64,000 nucleotides of DNA from positions 101,259 through 165,258 of the forward strand of contig CANBHY010000005.1 in assembly GCA_947368535.1 (NCBI GenBank), read 5' to 3'. The DNA comes from an uncultured Clostridium sp. GTDB lineage: Bacteria; Bacillota; Clostridia; TANB77; CAG-508. Shown one piece after another: positions 1 to 7,836 of this stretch. Both the position numbers and the translations under genes were made by a program. Under the pieces are notes generated by a model. The model had not been told where the DNA came from and ran no database searches. It worked only from the letters and a program-made list of their open reading frames with translations. The stretch's first letter is position 1; the number at the start of each line of letters is the position of its first letter.

Positions 1-242
1 ATATTTTTGTCATAGCAAATAATCATAATTACTGGTGCTCCCCAACCAAATCTAGTACATTCACTTAATTTTGCTAATTTTTCTGGTTCTTGTAATACTA
101 GAATTCTTTGTGGTTGGTAATTTACTGCAGTTGGCGCTATTCTTCCTGCTTCTAATATCTTTTCTAATTTTTCTTTCTCAACTTTTTTATCTGTAAAGCT
201 TCTGCATGAATATCTTTCTTTTGCTAATTCTAAAAAATCCAT
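1..242 (-). CDS. Nitroreductase family protein (3' end cut off by window)
   Basis: Only the first 80 codons lie in the window; the gene runs leftward off the edge. The start ATG at 242 follows a GGAGATT ribosome site at 246-252. The translated N-terminus contains RYSCRSFTDKKV and then a segment with AGRIAPTAVNYQPQR. This is the usual opening of the FMN-dependent nitroreductase fold, where the RxSxRxF arginines and the APTAxNxQPxR stretch contact FMN and NAD(P)H. Family members reduce nitro compounds, quinones or flavins in the cytoplasm; the substrate cannot be told from this fragment. It lies 11 bases downstream of the radical SAM gene on the same strand, so the two are probably co-transcribed. 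Confidence 0.85.
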   Translation of the reverse strand, partial: MDFLELAKERYSCRSFTDKKVEKEKLEKILEAGRIAPTAVNYQPQRILVLQEPEKLAKLSECTRFGWGAPVIMIICYDKN

Positions 243-253
243 ATTAATCTCCT

Positions 254-1084
254 TTATGTTTTATTTTCTTTTTTAGCTTTTACTAATTCTTCATGATAAA
301 AATAATTTTTATAATTTAACTTATTTTTATCACAATAATCGTTAATTTCTTGGGATAAATCTATCCAATATTGTTTATTATTTTTATTATATATATCAAT
401 ATATTTTTCATAATGTTGTGGATATTTTTCTTTTATGTAACTCATTATACTTGATTTATATTGTCCTCTTAAATTTAAATTTTCAAACCAGTATTCATCT
501 ATATAATCTTTTGATTTTTCTATGATTTCTTTCCACTCGGTTATATATGGAAAAATTGGTGACATAAATAAAATTGTATATATTCCATTGTTATGTAATT
601 CTCTTAATGTTGATAATCTTTTTTCTATGCTAGATGCATTATCCATATCATTTTTAAAATTTTCATCTAATGTATTTATTGACATGCTTACTGTTACATT
701 TTTTATCTGTTTTAGTAATTCTATGTCTCTTAATATTAAACTTGATTTTGTTGATATTGATAGAAAACACTCTGAATTAATTAGTTGTTCTAGAATCTGC
801 TTTGTTAATTCATACTTTTCTTCCATTTCATTATAGCAGTCTGTTACAGAAGATAAAAATACTGTTTTGTTTTTTATTCTATTTAAATTTATTTTCTTAT
901 CACATCTTTTTATATCAATAAAAGTTCCCCATTCTTCTTGATGTCCTGTAAAACGTTTCATAAATGATGCATAACAGTATTTACAACCATGTGGACATCC
1001 TACATATGGATTTATTACATAGTCACTTGCTGGTAAATTTGATTTGGTTAGATAATCATTTACTTGTATTTCTTTTATTTTCAT
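254..1084 (-). CDS. Radical SAM protein, SPL/Rv2578c-like
   Basis: 276 residues. The cluster motif is at residues 29-38 (GCPHGCKYCY): C30, C34 and C37 in the CX3CX2C spacing that ligates the 4Fe-4S cluster and binds S-adenosylmethionine. The opening, with SDYVINPYVGC just before the cysteines, matches the family often annotated as SPL-family or Rv2578c-like radical SAM proteins, whose substrates are mostly unknown. It lacks the extra domain and C-terminal cysteine context of true spore photoproduct lyase, so I do not call it splB. A GGGGTAA ribosome site precedes the ATG. The gene sits upstream of the nitroreductase with an 11-base gap. Confidence 0.8.
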   Translation of the reverse strand: MKIKEIQVNDYLTKSNLPASDYVINPYVGCPHGCKYCYASFMKRFTGHQEEWGTFIDIKRCDKKINLNRIKNKTVFLSSVTDCYNEMEEKYELTKQILEQLINSECFLSISTKSSLILRDIELLKQIKNVTVSMSINTLDENFKNDMDNASSIEKRLSTLRELHNNGIYTILFMSPIFPYITEWKEIIEKSKDYIDEYWFENLNLRGQYKSSIMSYIKEKYPQHYEKYIDIYNKNNKQYWIDLSQEINDYCDKNKLNYKNYFYHEELVKAKKENKT

Positions 1085-1122
1085 ATATTACCCCATAATT
1101 TTAATTTATTTTATATTACTAT

Positions 1123-1157
1123 AAAAAAGAGCAATTATCAATATAATTGCTCTTTCT
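1123..1157 (-). terminator. Intrinsic terminator after the DUF4353 gene
   Basis: A 13-bp stem (1126-1138 with 1143-1155, AAAGAGCAATTAT and its complement) with a 4-base loop. On the minus strand it is followed by a T-rich stretch. It ends the 2524-1165 transcript and separates it from the radical SAM gene. Confidence 0.8.
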
Positions 1158-1164
1158 TGTATTT

Positions 1165-2220
1165 TTATTTTACTTCTGCTGTATATTCTGTTTTTTCTTC
1201 ATTTTCATATAAATAATATGTTCCTTTAGTTATCTTTTCATTACTTATAATTAATGTTTTAAATTCTTCATCTGCTTCAAATTCAATAATCTCTTCTTCC
1301 TCATCATTTTTTAGTCTTATTGTAGTTTCTTTACTTATTTTATTTTTTAGTGTAAAGCATATAAATTCTTGAGTTGATGTGCTCTCTGGTTTTTCTAACA
1401 TATCTGATCCTAGTGCAATTAATTCTCCTCCATTGATTTCAAATCCATCATCTGTATCTATTCCTGCATCTCCACTTATTGGCGAACCGACTGTATAAAT
1501 TTTTCCGCCATTTATTATTAAATTTTTATTTGAATCTATTCCATCTCCTTTTGCTTTTATATATATTGTTCCGTCATTTATTGTAATAGTTCCTCCGTCT
1601 CCTCCTGCATTTATTCCATCGTCTTCAGATTCAATATTAATAATTCCAGAATTTATTGTTATATCTTTTGTTTCTGTTGCAATTCCTTCTCCTTCTTCTT
1701 GATTTCCATATACGTTTAATATTCCTTTGCCTTCTATAGTTAAATTACCTTTTGAATATATACAACTATCATATTCACTTGATCCTCCATCTGATAAGTT
1801 GTTTTCTGTATTTTCTTCTAATTTAATTGTTAAATCATTTTCACTAATGTTAGCTATTGAGGCTGTATTTTCATTTTCTATAGTAACATTGTCTAAAATC
1901 AAAGTTACTTCATTTTCGGAATCTATTAATACTGAATGTTCAAATTCTCCTGTTAATGTATAAGTTCCACCTTTATTTATTGTTATATTGTTATCGTATT
2001 TGCTTAAGTCTATTTCTTTTTCTGATACTTCTTCTCCTTTTTCTATATCTGATTCTTTAGTTTCTTTTTCTTTTGACTCTTCTCTCATTTCAAATCTATT
2101 GTCTGGTTCTTTGACTTCTTCTTTTTTATTAATTTCTTCTATGTTTAAATATATTAATATTCCTAAAATTGTTGTTAGTATCACAATAACAATTATTTGT
2201 ATTATACTTTCTCTTTTCAT
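1165..2220 (-). CDS. Carbohydrate-binding domain-containing (DUF4353) membrane-anchored protein
   Basis: 351 residues. Residues 7-24 form one hydrophobic segment (signal anchor), then an acidic Lys/Glu linker to about residue 70. The rest is a right-handed beta-helix-like repeat rich in GG, ING, INSG and DDGIDxxGG turns, including NAGGDGGTITINDGTIYI and the segment DGIDSNKNLIINGGKIY. This pattern matches the Pfam DUF4353 family whose founder is Clostridium thermocellum Cthe_2159, a polysaccharide-binding beta-helix protein. It probably acts outside the cell on glycans. The start is 10 bases after the stop of the 97-residue gene, so the two form an operon. In related bacteria the family often sits beside CotH or polyphosphate-polymerase-like genes; none is visible here. 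Confidence 0.7.
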   Translation of the reverse strand: MKRESIIQIIVIVILTTILGILIYLNIEEINKKEEVKEPDNRFEMREESKEKETKESDIEKGEEVSEKEIDLSKYDNNITINKGGTYTLTGEFEHSVLIDSENEVTLILDNVTIENENTASIANISENDLTIKLEENTENNLSDGGSSEYDSCIYSKGNLTIEGKGILNVYGNQEEGEGIATETKDITINSGIINIESEDDGINAGGDGGTITINDGTIYIKAKGDGIDSNKNLIINGGKIYTVGSPISGDAGIDTDDGFEINGGELIALGSDMLEKPESTSTQEFICFTLKNKISKETTIRLKNDEEEEIIEFEADEEFKTLIISNEKITKGTYYLYENEEKTEYTAEVK

Positions 2221-2230
2221 ATTTTCTCCT

Positions 2231-2524
2231 TTATATTTTATTTTCTGAGGTTGTATTTTCTTTCGTTTTTTTATCTATTGTCTGACTTCTTGTGTTGCTA
2301 TTTTCTCTAGGCATTTCTGGTGGTTGCTCTTGATTATCTCTTTGTTGCATTTCAGGTGGTTCCATCATCTCACTATTTGGTTGTTGTAGCATTTTTTCGT
2401 TTCTTTCCATTTGATTTTCTTCTTTTCTTTCGTTCATTTCTTTTATTCGAACTAAAAATATTGAACTTGTTATTATTGCTCCTAATAGAATTCCTATTAT
2501 TACATAGCCTATTTTGTTTCTCAT
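2231..2524 (-). CDS. Small membrane protein upstream of the DUF4353 gene
   Basis: 97 residues. Residues 5-25 are a single transmembrane helix (IGYVIIGILLGAIITSSIFL). The remainder is a hydrophilic tail rich in Glu, Gln, Asn, Met and Pro, with EPPEMQQRDNQEQPPEMP as a loose repeat. No catalytic domain is visible. It is the first gene of a two-gene operon with the DUF4353 protein. Small single-helix partners like this are often seen beside that family, but their role is unknown. A GGAGAAAC ribosome site lies just upstream of the ATG. Confidence 0.6.
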   Translation of the reverse strand: MRNKIGYVIIGILLGAIITSSIFLVRIKEMNERKEENQMERNEKMLQQPNSEMMEPPEMQQRDNQEQPPEMPRENSNTRSQTIDKKTKENTTSENKI

Positions 2525-2590
2525 ATGTTTCTCCTTTTCATTTATTTATATACATATTAATTTATGGACATTAAATTTAACTTAAATACA

Positions 2591-2626
2591 AAAAAATAAG
2601 ACCTTTTTATTGGTCTTATTTTTTTC
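2591..2626 (-). terminator. Intrinsic terminator after the 675-residue gene
   Basis: Inverted repeat AATAAGACC (2595-2603) / GGTCTTATT (2612-2620), flanked by A and T runs on both sides. It lies immediately downstream of the stop codon at 2627. Confidence 0.8.
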
Positions 2627-4654
2627 TTATCTTTCTTCATCTTCTATACTTTGTATTGAATTTTCTCTATTTTGTTCCATACTATTTTCTGTTAGCCATC
2701 CTAACATTTTTGTGCTACCATCTTCATATCTACAAATGAAGTGATATGAAAATTTTGCATCTGGATATTGCTGTTTTAAATCATATAAACTTATATTTGA
2801 ATCAGTTATTGCAAAATATTCACTGTTTGTAGTAACTCCTATAATAGAAATTTCTTTAGTTCCATTTTGTTGATTTTCAAAATATCCATAGTTTCCTGTT
2901 CCATCTGGGCATTCAAAATACTTACCGCTTTCTATATTCATAGAAGCTCCAACTCTAACTGAAGATAAATATTCTATGCTGCTATCTGCAACAGTTGTTT
3001 CTTCTTGTTTTTCTTCTACCTTCTCTGTATTTTCTTCTTGAACTTGCTCTGTTTTTTCTTTTTCAGTATTTTCTTCTACAACTGGAGCTTCTTCTGTTTT
3101 ACTAATTGTTTCTTCTTCAGTTGTGGTTTCTGTTTGTACTTGTCCATTTTCTTCAAATCTTATTGCTTGTTTTATAGCATCTTCATAGTCTATTTTTTCT
3201 GATGATTGTAATTCATCTGGTGTCTGTGTTTCTGTTGACAGATCATAGCTGCTTTCTATTATTGGTTGATTAGCTTCTGTCATTGAATTTCCATTATTGT
3301 ATATTCCTGCTATTCCTAATCCTATTGCTGCTACTACACACACTGTTCCAACTGCTCCTGCAATTGTTCTTTTATTTATACTTGGAATATGTACTTTATT
3401 TCTTATTGAATCTCTTTGATCTTTTAATTTTCTTGTAAATCTTTTTACTATATGTTCTTCTTGTCCTTCTGAATCTTTTTTTCCTAATATAATTCTTTTT
3501 ACTCTTGAGCTTAATTTAGCATCTTTTTTAGCTTGTTCTTCTGCTGCTATTCTTTCTTGCTCAGCTCTTTCTTGTTCTGCTTTTAATCTTTTTTGCTCTG
3601 CTGCTTGTTCTTTTGCTATTCTAGCTACTTCAGCTGCTTTTTGAGCTTTTGCTTGTCTTCTTTCTTGAGCTTCTTTTTGTATTTGTTCTTCTGTTTTAGC
3701 TGGCTTAGTTTTATCTTTTATTTTTGTTTGATATATATTTTTCATTTTTCCAGCTTCTCTAGCTGCTTTTTTAGATGCTTGTCTTGATTTTGCTCTACTT
3801 ATTGATTTCTTAGGTCTTGGTTCATAAGTTGGTTTTGGTTTTGAAGTTGTAGTGTCTGGTTCAATTATTGTTTCTTCTGCTACTTTAGGTTCTACAATTT
3901 CTGGTGCTACTATTGGTTTTTCTGACGTTTTCTGCTCTATACTTTCTGGTGTTATTTTTTGTTCTTCTTGTGATGTCATTTGTTCTTGTTCATTTTCTCC
4001 AATTATTGGACTAGAAATTGGTGACTCTTCCTTAATTTCTTCTTTTTCAATTTCTAGAGCTTTCATATTTTGCTCTCTTAATGTTGATATAAGTTCATCA
4101 AATTCTTTGTCAGCTTGTGATGGTCCTAATAGTGGCTCTGTTACAGCTTTCTTTGGTTTATTTACATTTATCTGAATTCCATTTAATTTTTGAGCAAATG
4201 CTTGTCTAAAAATTTGAAATCTATCTCTTAGACTTAAATTCTTAGCTGATTTAAATATGTTTAAATCGTATTCTATATTCATTCTTGCTTGCACAAATTC
4301 TGCCATTTTATGAGTATTAGCTCTTATTCTAAAATCTCTTTTACTTTCTGACACTTTAATAAAGATTGTTTCTGTTGTTATATCTATATATTTTTGTGCA
4401 TATTCTGTTCCATATGTTTGGTCAAATTCTACTAATGAATCATATAGTCCTACATCTATTTGTTTTTCTTTTTCCTTTGGAACGTTTCTACCTATTATTT
4501 GTTTTCTTCTCTCTGCTATATATTTTTTATCGTAGCTTTTTCTTTCTCCGTCGTTTATTGGTTTTACAAGAGATTGTTGACCATCGTATCTACTAAGAAC
4601 ATATTCTCCATTTTCTAAATCAACACGTACGGTTAATATATCATTACTTCTCAC
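2627..4654 (-). CDS. Coiled-coil, single-pass membrane protein of unknown function
   Basis: 675 residues; I do not recognise the family. Residues 1-165 look like a folded cytoplasmic domain. Residues 180-330 are Glu/Pro/Lys-rich. Residues 330-400 are an Ala/Glu/Lys/Arg/Gln-rich, probably coiled-coil stretch (many AEQ and KAQKAA repeats). A transmembrane helix follows at about 430-450 (AGAVGTVCVVAAIGLGIAGI). The outer part (455-560) is Thr/Glu-rich, and the last about 100 residues form a compact domain beginning near VRVGASMNIESGKYFECPDG. The layout is cytoplasmic domain, coiled coil, membrane helix, extracellular domain, as in proteins that link the envelope to an inner structure. It has its own terminator and sits apart from its neighbours. 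Confidence 0.6.
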   Translation of the reverse strand: MRSNDILTVRVDLENGEYVLSRYDGQQSLVKPINDGERKSYDKKYIAERRKQIIGRNVPKEKEKQIDVGLYDSLVEFDQTYGTEYAQKYIDITTETIFIKVSESKRDFRIRANTHKMAEFVQARMNIEYDLNIFKSAKNLSLRDRFQIFRQAFAQKLNGIQINVNKPKKAVTEPLLGPSQADKEFDELISTLREQNMKALEIEKEEIKEESPISSPIIGENEQEQMTSQEEQKITPESIEQKTSEKPIVAPEIVEPKVAEETIIEPDTTTSKPKPTYEPRPKKSISRAKSRQASKKAAREAGKMKNIYQTKIKDKTKPAKTEEQIQKEAQERRQAKAQKAAEVARIAKEQAAEQKRLKAEQERAEQERIAAEEQAKKDAKLSSRVKRIILGKKDSEGQEEHIVKRFTRKLKDQRDSIRNKVHIPSINKRTIAGAVGTVCVVAAIGLGIAGIYNNGNSMTEANQPIIESSYDLSTETQTPDELQSSEKIDYEDAIKQAIRFEENGQVQTETTTEEETISKTEEAPVVEENTEKEKTEQVQEENTEKVEEKQEETTVADSSIEYLSSVRVGASMNIESGKYFECPDGTGNYGYFENQQNGTKEISIIGVTTNSEYFAITDSNISLYDLKQQYPDAKFSYHFICRYEDGSTKMLGWLTENSMEQNRENSIQSIEDEER

Positions 4655-4763
4655 AATTTTTCTCCTTTTTTGAGTAGATATAAGTTTACATAAATATTAT
4701 ATCAGTTGCATATTATTGTTGTCAAGTTTTATCTTTTGCCCATTTTATTATACTTTAAACATA

Positions 4764-4792
4764 GAAAGAGAGAATTTTGCTTCTCTCTTCTT
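4764..4792 (-). terminator. Intrinsic terminator after the L,D-transpeptidase gene
   Basis: Stem GAAAGAGAGAA (4764-4774) / TTCTCTCTTC (4781-4790) next to the stop codon at 4796. T-rich sequence follows on the minus strand. Confidence 0.75.
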
Positions 4793-4795
4793 GTT

Positions 4796-6166
4796 TTATT
4801 CATTCTCTAAATTTCCTTCTGAATCTCCTTCTCCTGGATTAACTGGTGTTGTTGGACTTGGTGTTTCACTTGGATTTGGATCAGTTGTTGGATCTGGACT
4901 TTGACTTGGAGTTGTTGTTTGACTTGGTTCTGTAGATTGTGTTGGATCTGGATTAGTTGTTTGAGTTGGATTTGGGTCGGTTGTTGGTTCTGGACTCTGG
5001 CTTGGAGTTGTTGTTTGACTTGGTTCTACAGATTGGGTCGGTTGTGTGCTTTCACTTGGTGCTGGTGTATCTTTTGGTTCTTCAATAATCACATTGTTCC
5101 ATGGATTACTTGATATTGGATCTGTTGGATCATATCCACGTAAATCAGTATATCCAGATATTTTTCTTGCTGATGGCTTTCCTAATGGATTTGCTGCTGA
5201 TGCTGAAAATTCAACTTGTGTTCCTGTTCCACAATTACTATATATCCATATTGCATCTGCTACTGTAAGTCTTATACATCCAGCTGATGCTGTTGTTCCT
5301 AATTTATCATATTCCCAATATTCTAATGAACTAGGATCTCCATTTGTTGTATATGGTACAGAATGGAATAATATGTTTCCTACTATAGGTACAGCATATT
5401 GTCCATATACATTACCAAATAAAGCTCTCCATCTATATCTGCTTCTTTTTAGTTTGTATACTCCACCTCTCGGAGTTGCACTTCCTGTTGAACATACCAT
5501 TGCTTTAACTGGTACTGTATAATTTCCTTCTGCATCTTTTTCATAAACTGTAACTACATTTGAACTATAGTTTACTATTACATAATATTTAGCAGAATTA
5601 TCTTTTTCTTTTACTCTAGCTTCTTCTAGTTCTTCTTCTGTTGCCATTTCATTTTCTAGAGCTTCATTTCCTATTAATTCCGTTATATTGTTAAGTTCTA
5701 TTATGTATGCATTGTCACTATATTTTCCCTGTGATTCATATTTTAAATATACTTTTGCATTTGAAAATATTTCTATATTATTTTCATATACTGTATAATT
5801 TTTATCTTCGATTTTTCCTTCTGGTTTTAGACTCTCTATGTTTTGACTTTGTTCTAAAAGCAAATCTTCTTCTGATTTTATAGGTTCAATATAGTAATAC
5901 AATTTATAGTTTTCTAATTTTGATTTTGCTGTTATTATGACACTTCCTTCGTTTTCTTCTGCATTAGAAATTTCAATCTCAGTGTTTTCTTTAGTAACAT
6001 TTGGGATACTTATTGCTTTTGCTGTTTCTTCTGATTTTATTAACTTTTTGAAATCAGTGTGTGTTGCAAATGCAATTCCTAAAGTTCCTGCCATTATTAC
6101 TGTTATTATTAATAAAATTAATATTATTTTTGTACTTATACTTAGATTTGCTAGTTTTTCTCTCAT
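4796..6166 (-). CDS. L,D-transpeptidase (YkuD domain) with Pro/Ser/Thr-rich tail
   Basis: 456 residues. A membrane anchor lies at residues 13-34. Residues 45-190 form an extracellular N-terminal region. The YkuD catalytic domain is at about 194-322, with H268 (LFHSVPY) and the active-site cysteine C297 in SAGCIRLT, the family HX14-17[ST]xGCxR pattern with Ala for the usual His before Gly-Cys. Such enzymes cross-link peptidoglycan by 3-3 bonds or attach proteins to the wall. Residues 355-456 are an unusual Pro/Ser/Thr/Gln tail with an imperfect duplication (SQTTTPSQSPEPTTDPNP and its copy ending PDPTTDPNP), likely a wall-spanning spacer. The gene follows a small membrane-protein gene by 20 bases. 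Confidence 0.9.
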   Translation of the reverse strand: MREKLANLSISTKIILILLIITVIMAGTLGIAFATHTDFKKLIKSEETAKAISIPNVTKENTEIEISNAEENEGSVIITAKSKLENYKLYYYIEPIKSEEDLLLEQSQNIESLKPEGKIEDKNYTVYENNIEIFSNAKVYLKYESQGKYSDNAYIIELNNITELIGNEALENEMATEEELEEARVKEKDNSAKYYVIVNYSSNVVTVYEKDAEGNYTVPVKAMVCSTGSATPRGGVYKLKRSRYRWRALFGNVYGQYAVPIVGNILFHSVPYTTNGDPSSLEYWEYDKLGTTASAGCIRLTVADAIWIYSNCGTGTQVEFSASAANPLGKPSARKISGYTDLRGYDPTDPISSNPWNNVIIEEPKDTPAPSESTQPTQSVEPSQTTTPSQSPEPTTDPNPTQTTNPDPTQSTEPSQTTTPSQSPDPTTDPNPSETPSPTTPVNPGEGDSEGNLENE

Positions 6167-6186
6167 TATTTTATCCTTTCAAAATT

Positions 6187-6639
6187 CTATGTTCTATAAT
6201 TATTTCTATCTGCTCTTTCATCAAATTCTCTATCATAGTCTTTATTTGCATAAAACCAAACTGTCTTTTTATCTTCTCCTGATCCCATTCTGTTTTTGTT
6301 TACTAATATGTCTATAAAAGATATTAGTGGAAGTATTACTCCTAATGCATCGATTAATATTGTTTCTGTATTTCCTACATTATTTGTTAGACAATTATAT
6401 AAATCATTTCCGAAATATGCTGTAAATAGTATAAAGTATGCAAATGCTCCTACAACATTTCTTTTTAATATTAATGCAAAACATGGTATTGAAAGGAATA
6501 ATAATGCAATTTCTAAATTGATATTAATTGGTGTAATTGCAAAATCAATTTCCATTGATGCACAAAATACTACTATTAATCTGAATATCCAAAATAAAAT
6601 TCCTAAAAATGATATTAAATAACTTAACATTCCAACCAT
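6187..6639 (-). CDS. Small integral membrane protein of unknown function
   Basis: 150 residues with four or five hydrophobic segments: about 5-25, 35-60, 62-82 and 92-112. It ends in a charged cytoplasmic tail containing YDREFDERADRNNYR. No motif identifies a function. It lies directly upstream of the L,D-transpeptidase gene with a 20-base gap, so it is probably co-transcribed with it. That hints at a cell-envelope role, but this is inference only. Confidence 0.55.
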   Translation of the reverse strand: MVGMLSYLISFLGILFWIFRLIVVFCASMEIDFAITPININLEIALLFLSIPCFALILKRNVVGAFAYFILFTAYFGNDLYNCLTNNVGNTETILIDALGVILPLISFIDILVNKNRMGSGEDKKTVWFYANKDYDREFDERADRNNYRT

Positions 6640-6719
6640 TTTTTATTTCCTCCTTTGTTTTTATAATTATAAATTTTTGTAAAAAATAACTTTTCAATTA
6701 TCTTTTATAAAAATTTATT

Positions 6720-6770
6720 CTAAAAGTGGAACGTGTATATTTTGTGTACATCACGTTCCCCTTTTAGTTT
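6720..6770 (-). terminator. Intrinsic terminator after the DUF1292 gene
   Basis: Nested inverted repeat: CTAAAAG (6720-6726) with CTTTTAG (6761-6767), and GGAACGTG (6728-6735) with CACGTTCC (6752-6759). It lies directly downstream of the stop at 6777 and is the end of the ireB-ruvX-DUF1292 transcript. Confidence 0.75.
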
Positions 6771-6776
6771 TAGTTC

Positions 6777-7094
6777 TTATTCTTCTCCGTCTACGTAATT
6801 GAATTCATCTTTAAATTTTTCTTTGAAAATTTCAAATACTTTATTTAATATTTCTTCGTCTTCTACTCCAACATATGATTCTTCATCTTCTGATTCTGTT
6901 GGTTCTACTTTTAATATTACTACTTCACCAATTTCATCTTCTGAAGCTTCTTCAACTGGAAGTAAAACTACATATTCTTCTTCATCATATTCTATTAAAT
7001 CTAAGAATTCAAATTGAACTTCATTACCATTTTCATCATTTAATATTATTACGTTGTCTAATTCCTCTCCTGATTTGTTTTCTTCGTTACTCAT
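6777..7094 (-). CDS. yrzB: DUF1292 family protein (YrzB-like)
   Basis: 105 residues, strongly acidic. It contains DNVIILNDENGNEVQFEFLDLIEYDEEEYVVLLP, shortened here: the DENGNEVQFE and EYDEEEYVVLLP blocks are the hallmark of DUF1292. I chose the ATG at 7094 because a GAAAGGAG site lies just upstream; the frame could extend to 7112 only through an ATT codon that overlaps this site. In Bacillota the gene usually follows ireB and ruvX, exactly as here. The family has no proven biochemical role. Confidence 0.85.
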   Translation of the reverse strand: MSNEENKSGEELDNVIILNDENGNEVQFEFLDLIEYDEEEYVVLLPVEEASEDEIGEVVILKVEPTESEDEESYVGVEDEEILNKVFEIFKEKFKDEFNYVDGEE

Positions 7095-7147
7095 ATTTTT
7101 TTCTCCTTTCAATTTTATAAAAAAATTATTAAAAACAATATTGAAAA

Positions 7148-7564
7148 CTATTTATTTTTATTTATATACATTTCTAAAATGTATACTGCAGATATTGTAT
7201 CTACTAGATTCTTTTTCTTTTTTGGATTTATATTTAAATCATTCATTGTTCTATGAGCTTCTACTGTTGTCAATCTTTCATCCATTATATCTATTTTTAT
7301 TTTATTATATTTACATTTTAATTTATGAATAAATTTTTCTGTTATTTCTGCCCTTTCAGATTTGTCACCATTCATATGCAATGGCATACCAACTACTATG
7401 CAATCTATTTCATAATCTTGCATAATTTCATCTAGCCTTTTAAGTATTATTCTATCATTTCCTTGGTGGTGTATTGTTTCTAGACCTTGTGCTGTTATTC
7501 CTAATGCATCTGTTATGGCAATTCCAACTCTTGCACCTCCATAATCGATTCCTAGTGTTCTCAT
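7148..7564 (-). CDS. ruvX: RuvX/YqgF family Holliday-junction resolvase-like nuclease
   Basis: 138 residues, the normal length. The RNase H-like fold shows its first acidic residue in LGIDYGGARVGIAITD (D7), the VGMPLHMNGDKSERA loop, and DERLTTVEA with the later acidic residues. Family members are linked to pre-16S rRNA 5' maturation (YqgF) and to Holliday-junction processing. Its ATG shares one base with the ireB stop (TAATG), so the two are translationally coupled. The gene order ireB-ruvX-DUF1292 is conserved across Bacillota. Confidence 0.92.
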   Translation of the reverse strand: MRTLGIDYGGARVGIAITDALGITAQGLETIHHQGNDRIILKRLDEIMQDYEIDCIVVGMPLHMNGDKSERAEITEKFIHKLKCKYNKIKIDIMDERLTTVEAHRTMNDLNINPKKKKNLVDTISAVYILEMYINKNK

Positions 7565-7818
7565 TATTTTTCTAGTCCTATATAATTTTTTACCATTTTC
7601 TCTAGTAATTCGTCTCTTTCTACTTTGCGAATTAGATTTCTAGCATCATTGTGGCTTGTTATATATGTTGGATCTCCAGATAGAATATATCCAACTATTT
7701 GATTTATTGGATTATATCCTTTTTCTACTAGTGCATCATAAACCTTTTTCATTATTTCTCTAGCTTCTAAATTATTGTCTCTTTCAACTTTAAAACTCAT
7801 AGTTTTATCAAAATCCAT
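7564..7818 (-). CDS. ireB: IreB family regulatory phosphoprotein
   Basis: 84 residues, full length for the family (formerly DUF965). Recognised by [20 protein letters not shown] and [19 protein letters not shown]. In Enterococcus faecalis IreB is a small substrate of the Ser/Thr kinase IreK and affects cephalosporin resistance. The family has two N-terminal threonines that can be phosphorylated; here T6 (DKTMSFK) is one candidate. It overlaps ruvX by one base and is the first gene of that operon. The usual upstream alaS is absent; instead the GAF-GGDEF gene lies 18 bases upstream. Confidence 0.92.
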   Translation of the reverse strand: MDFDKTMSFKVERDNNLEAREIMKKVYDALVEKGYNPINQIVGYILSGDPTYITSHNDARNLIRKVERDELLEKMVKNYIGLEK

Positions 7819-7836
7819 TAATTTAATCTCCTTTAT

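Noticed and set aside
254..1084. Spore photoproduct lyase (splB)
   Set aside because: The cluster motif fits the superfamily, but length and C-terminal part do not fit true SPL.
5046..5522. Open frame on the plus strand opposite the L,D-transpeptidase
   Set aside because: It mirrors a strong YkuD gene, lacks a ribosome site and has no family signature.
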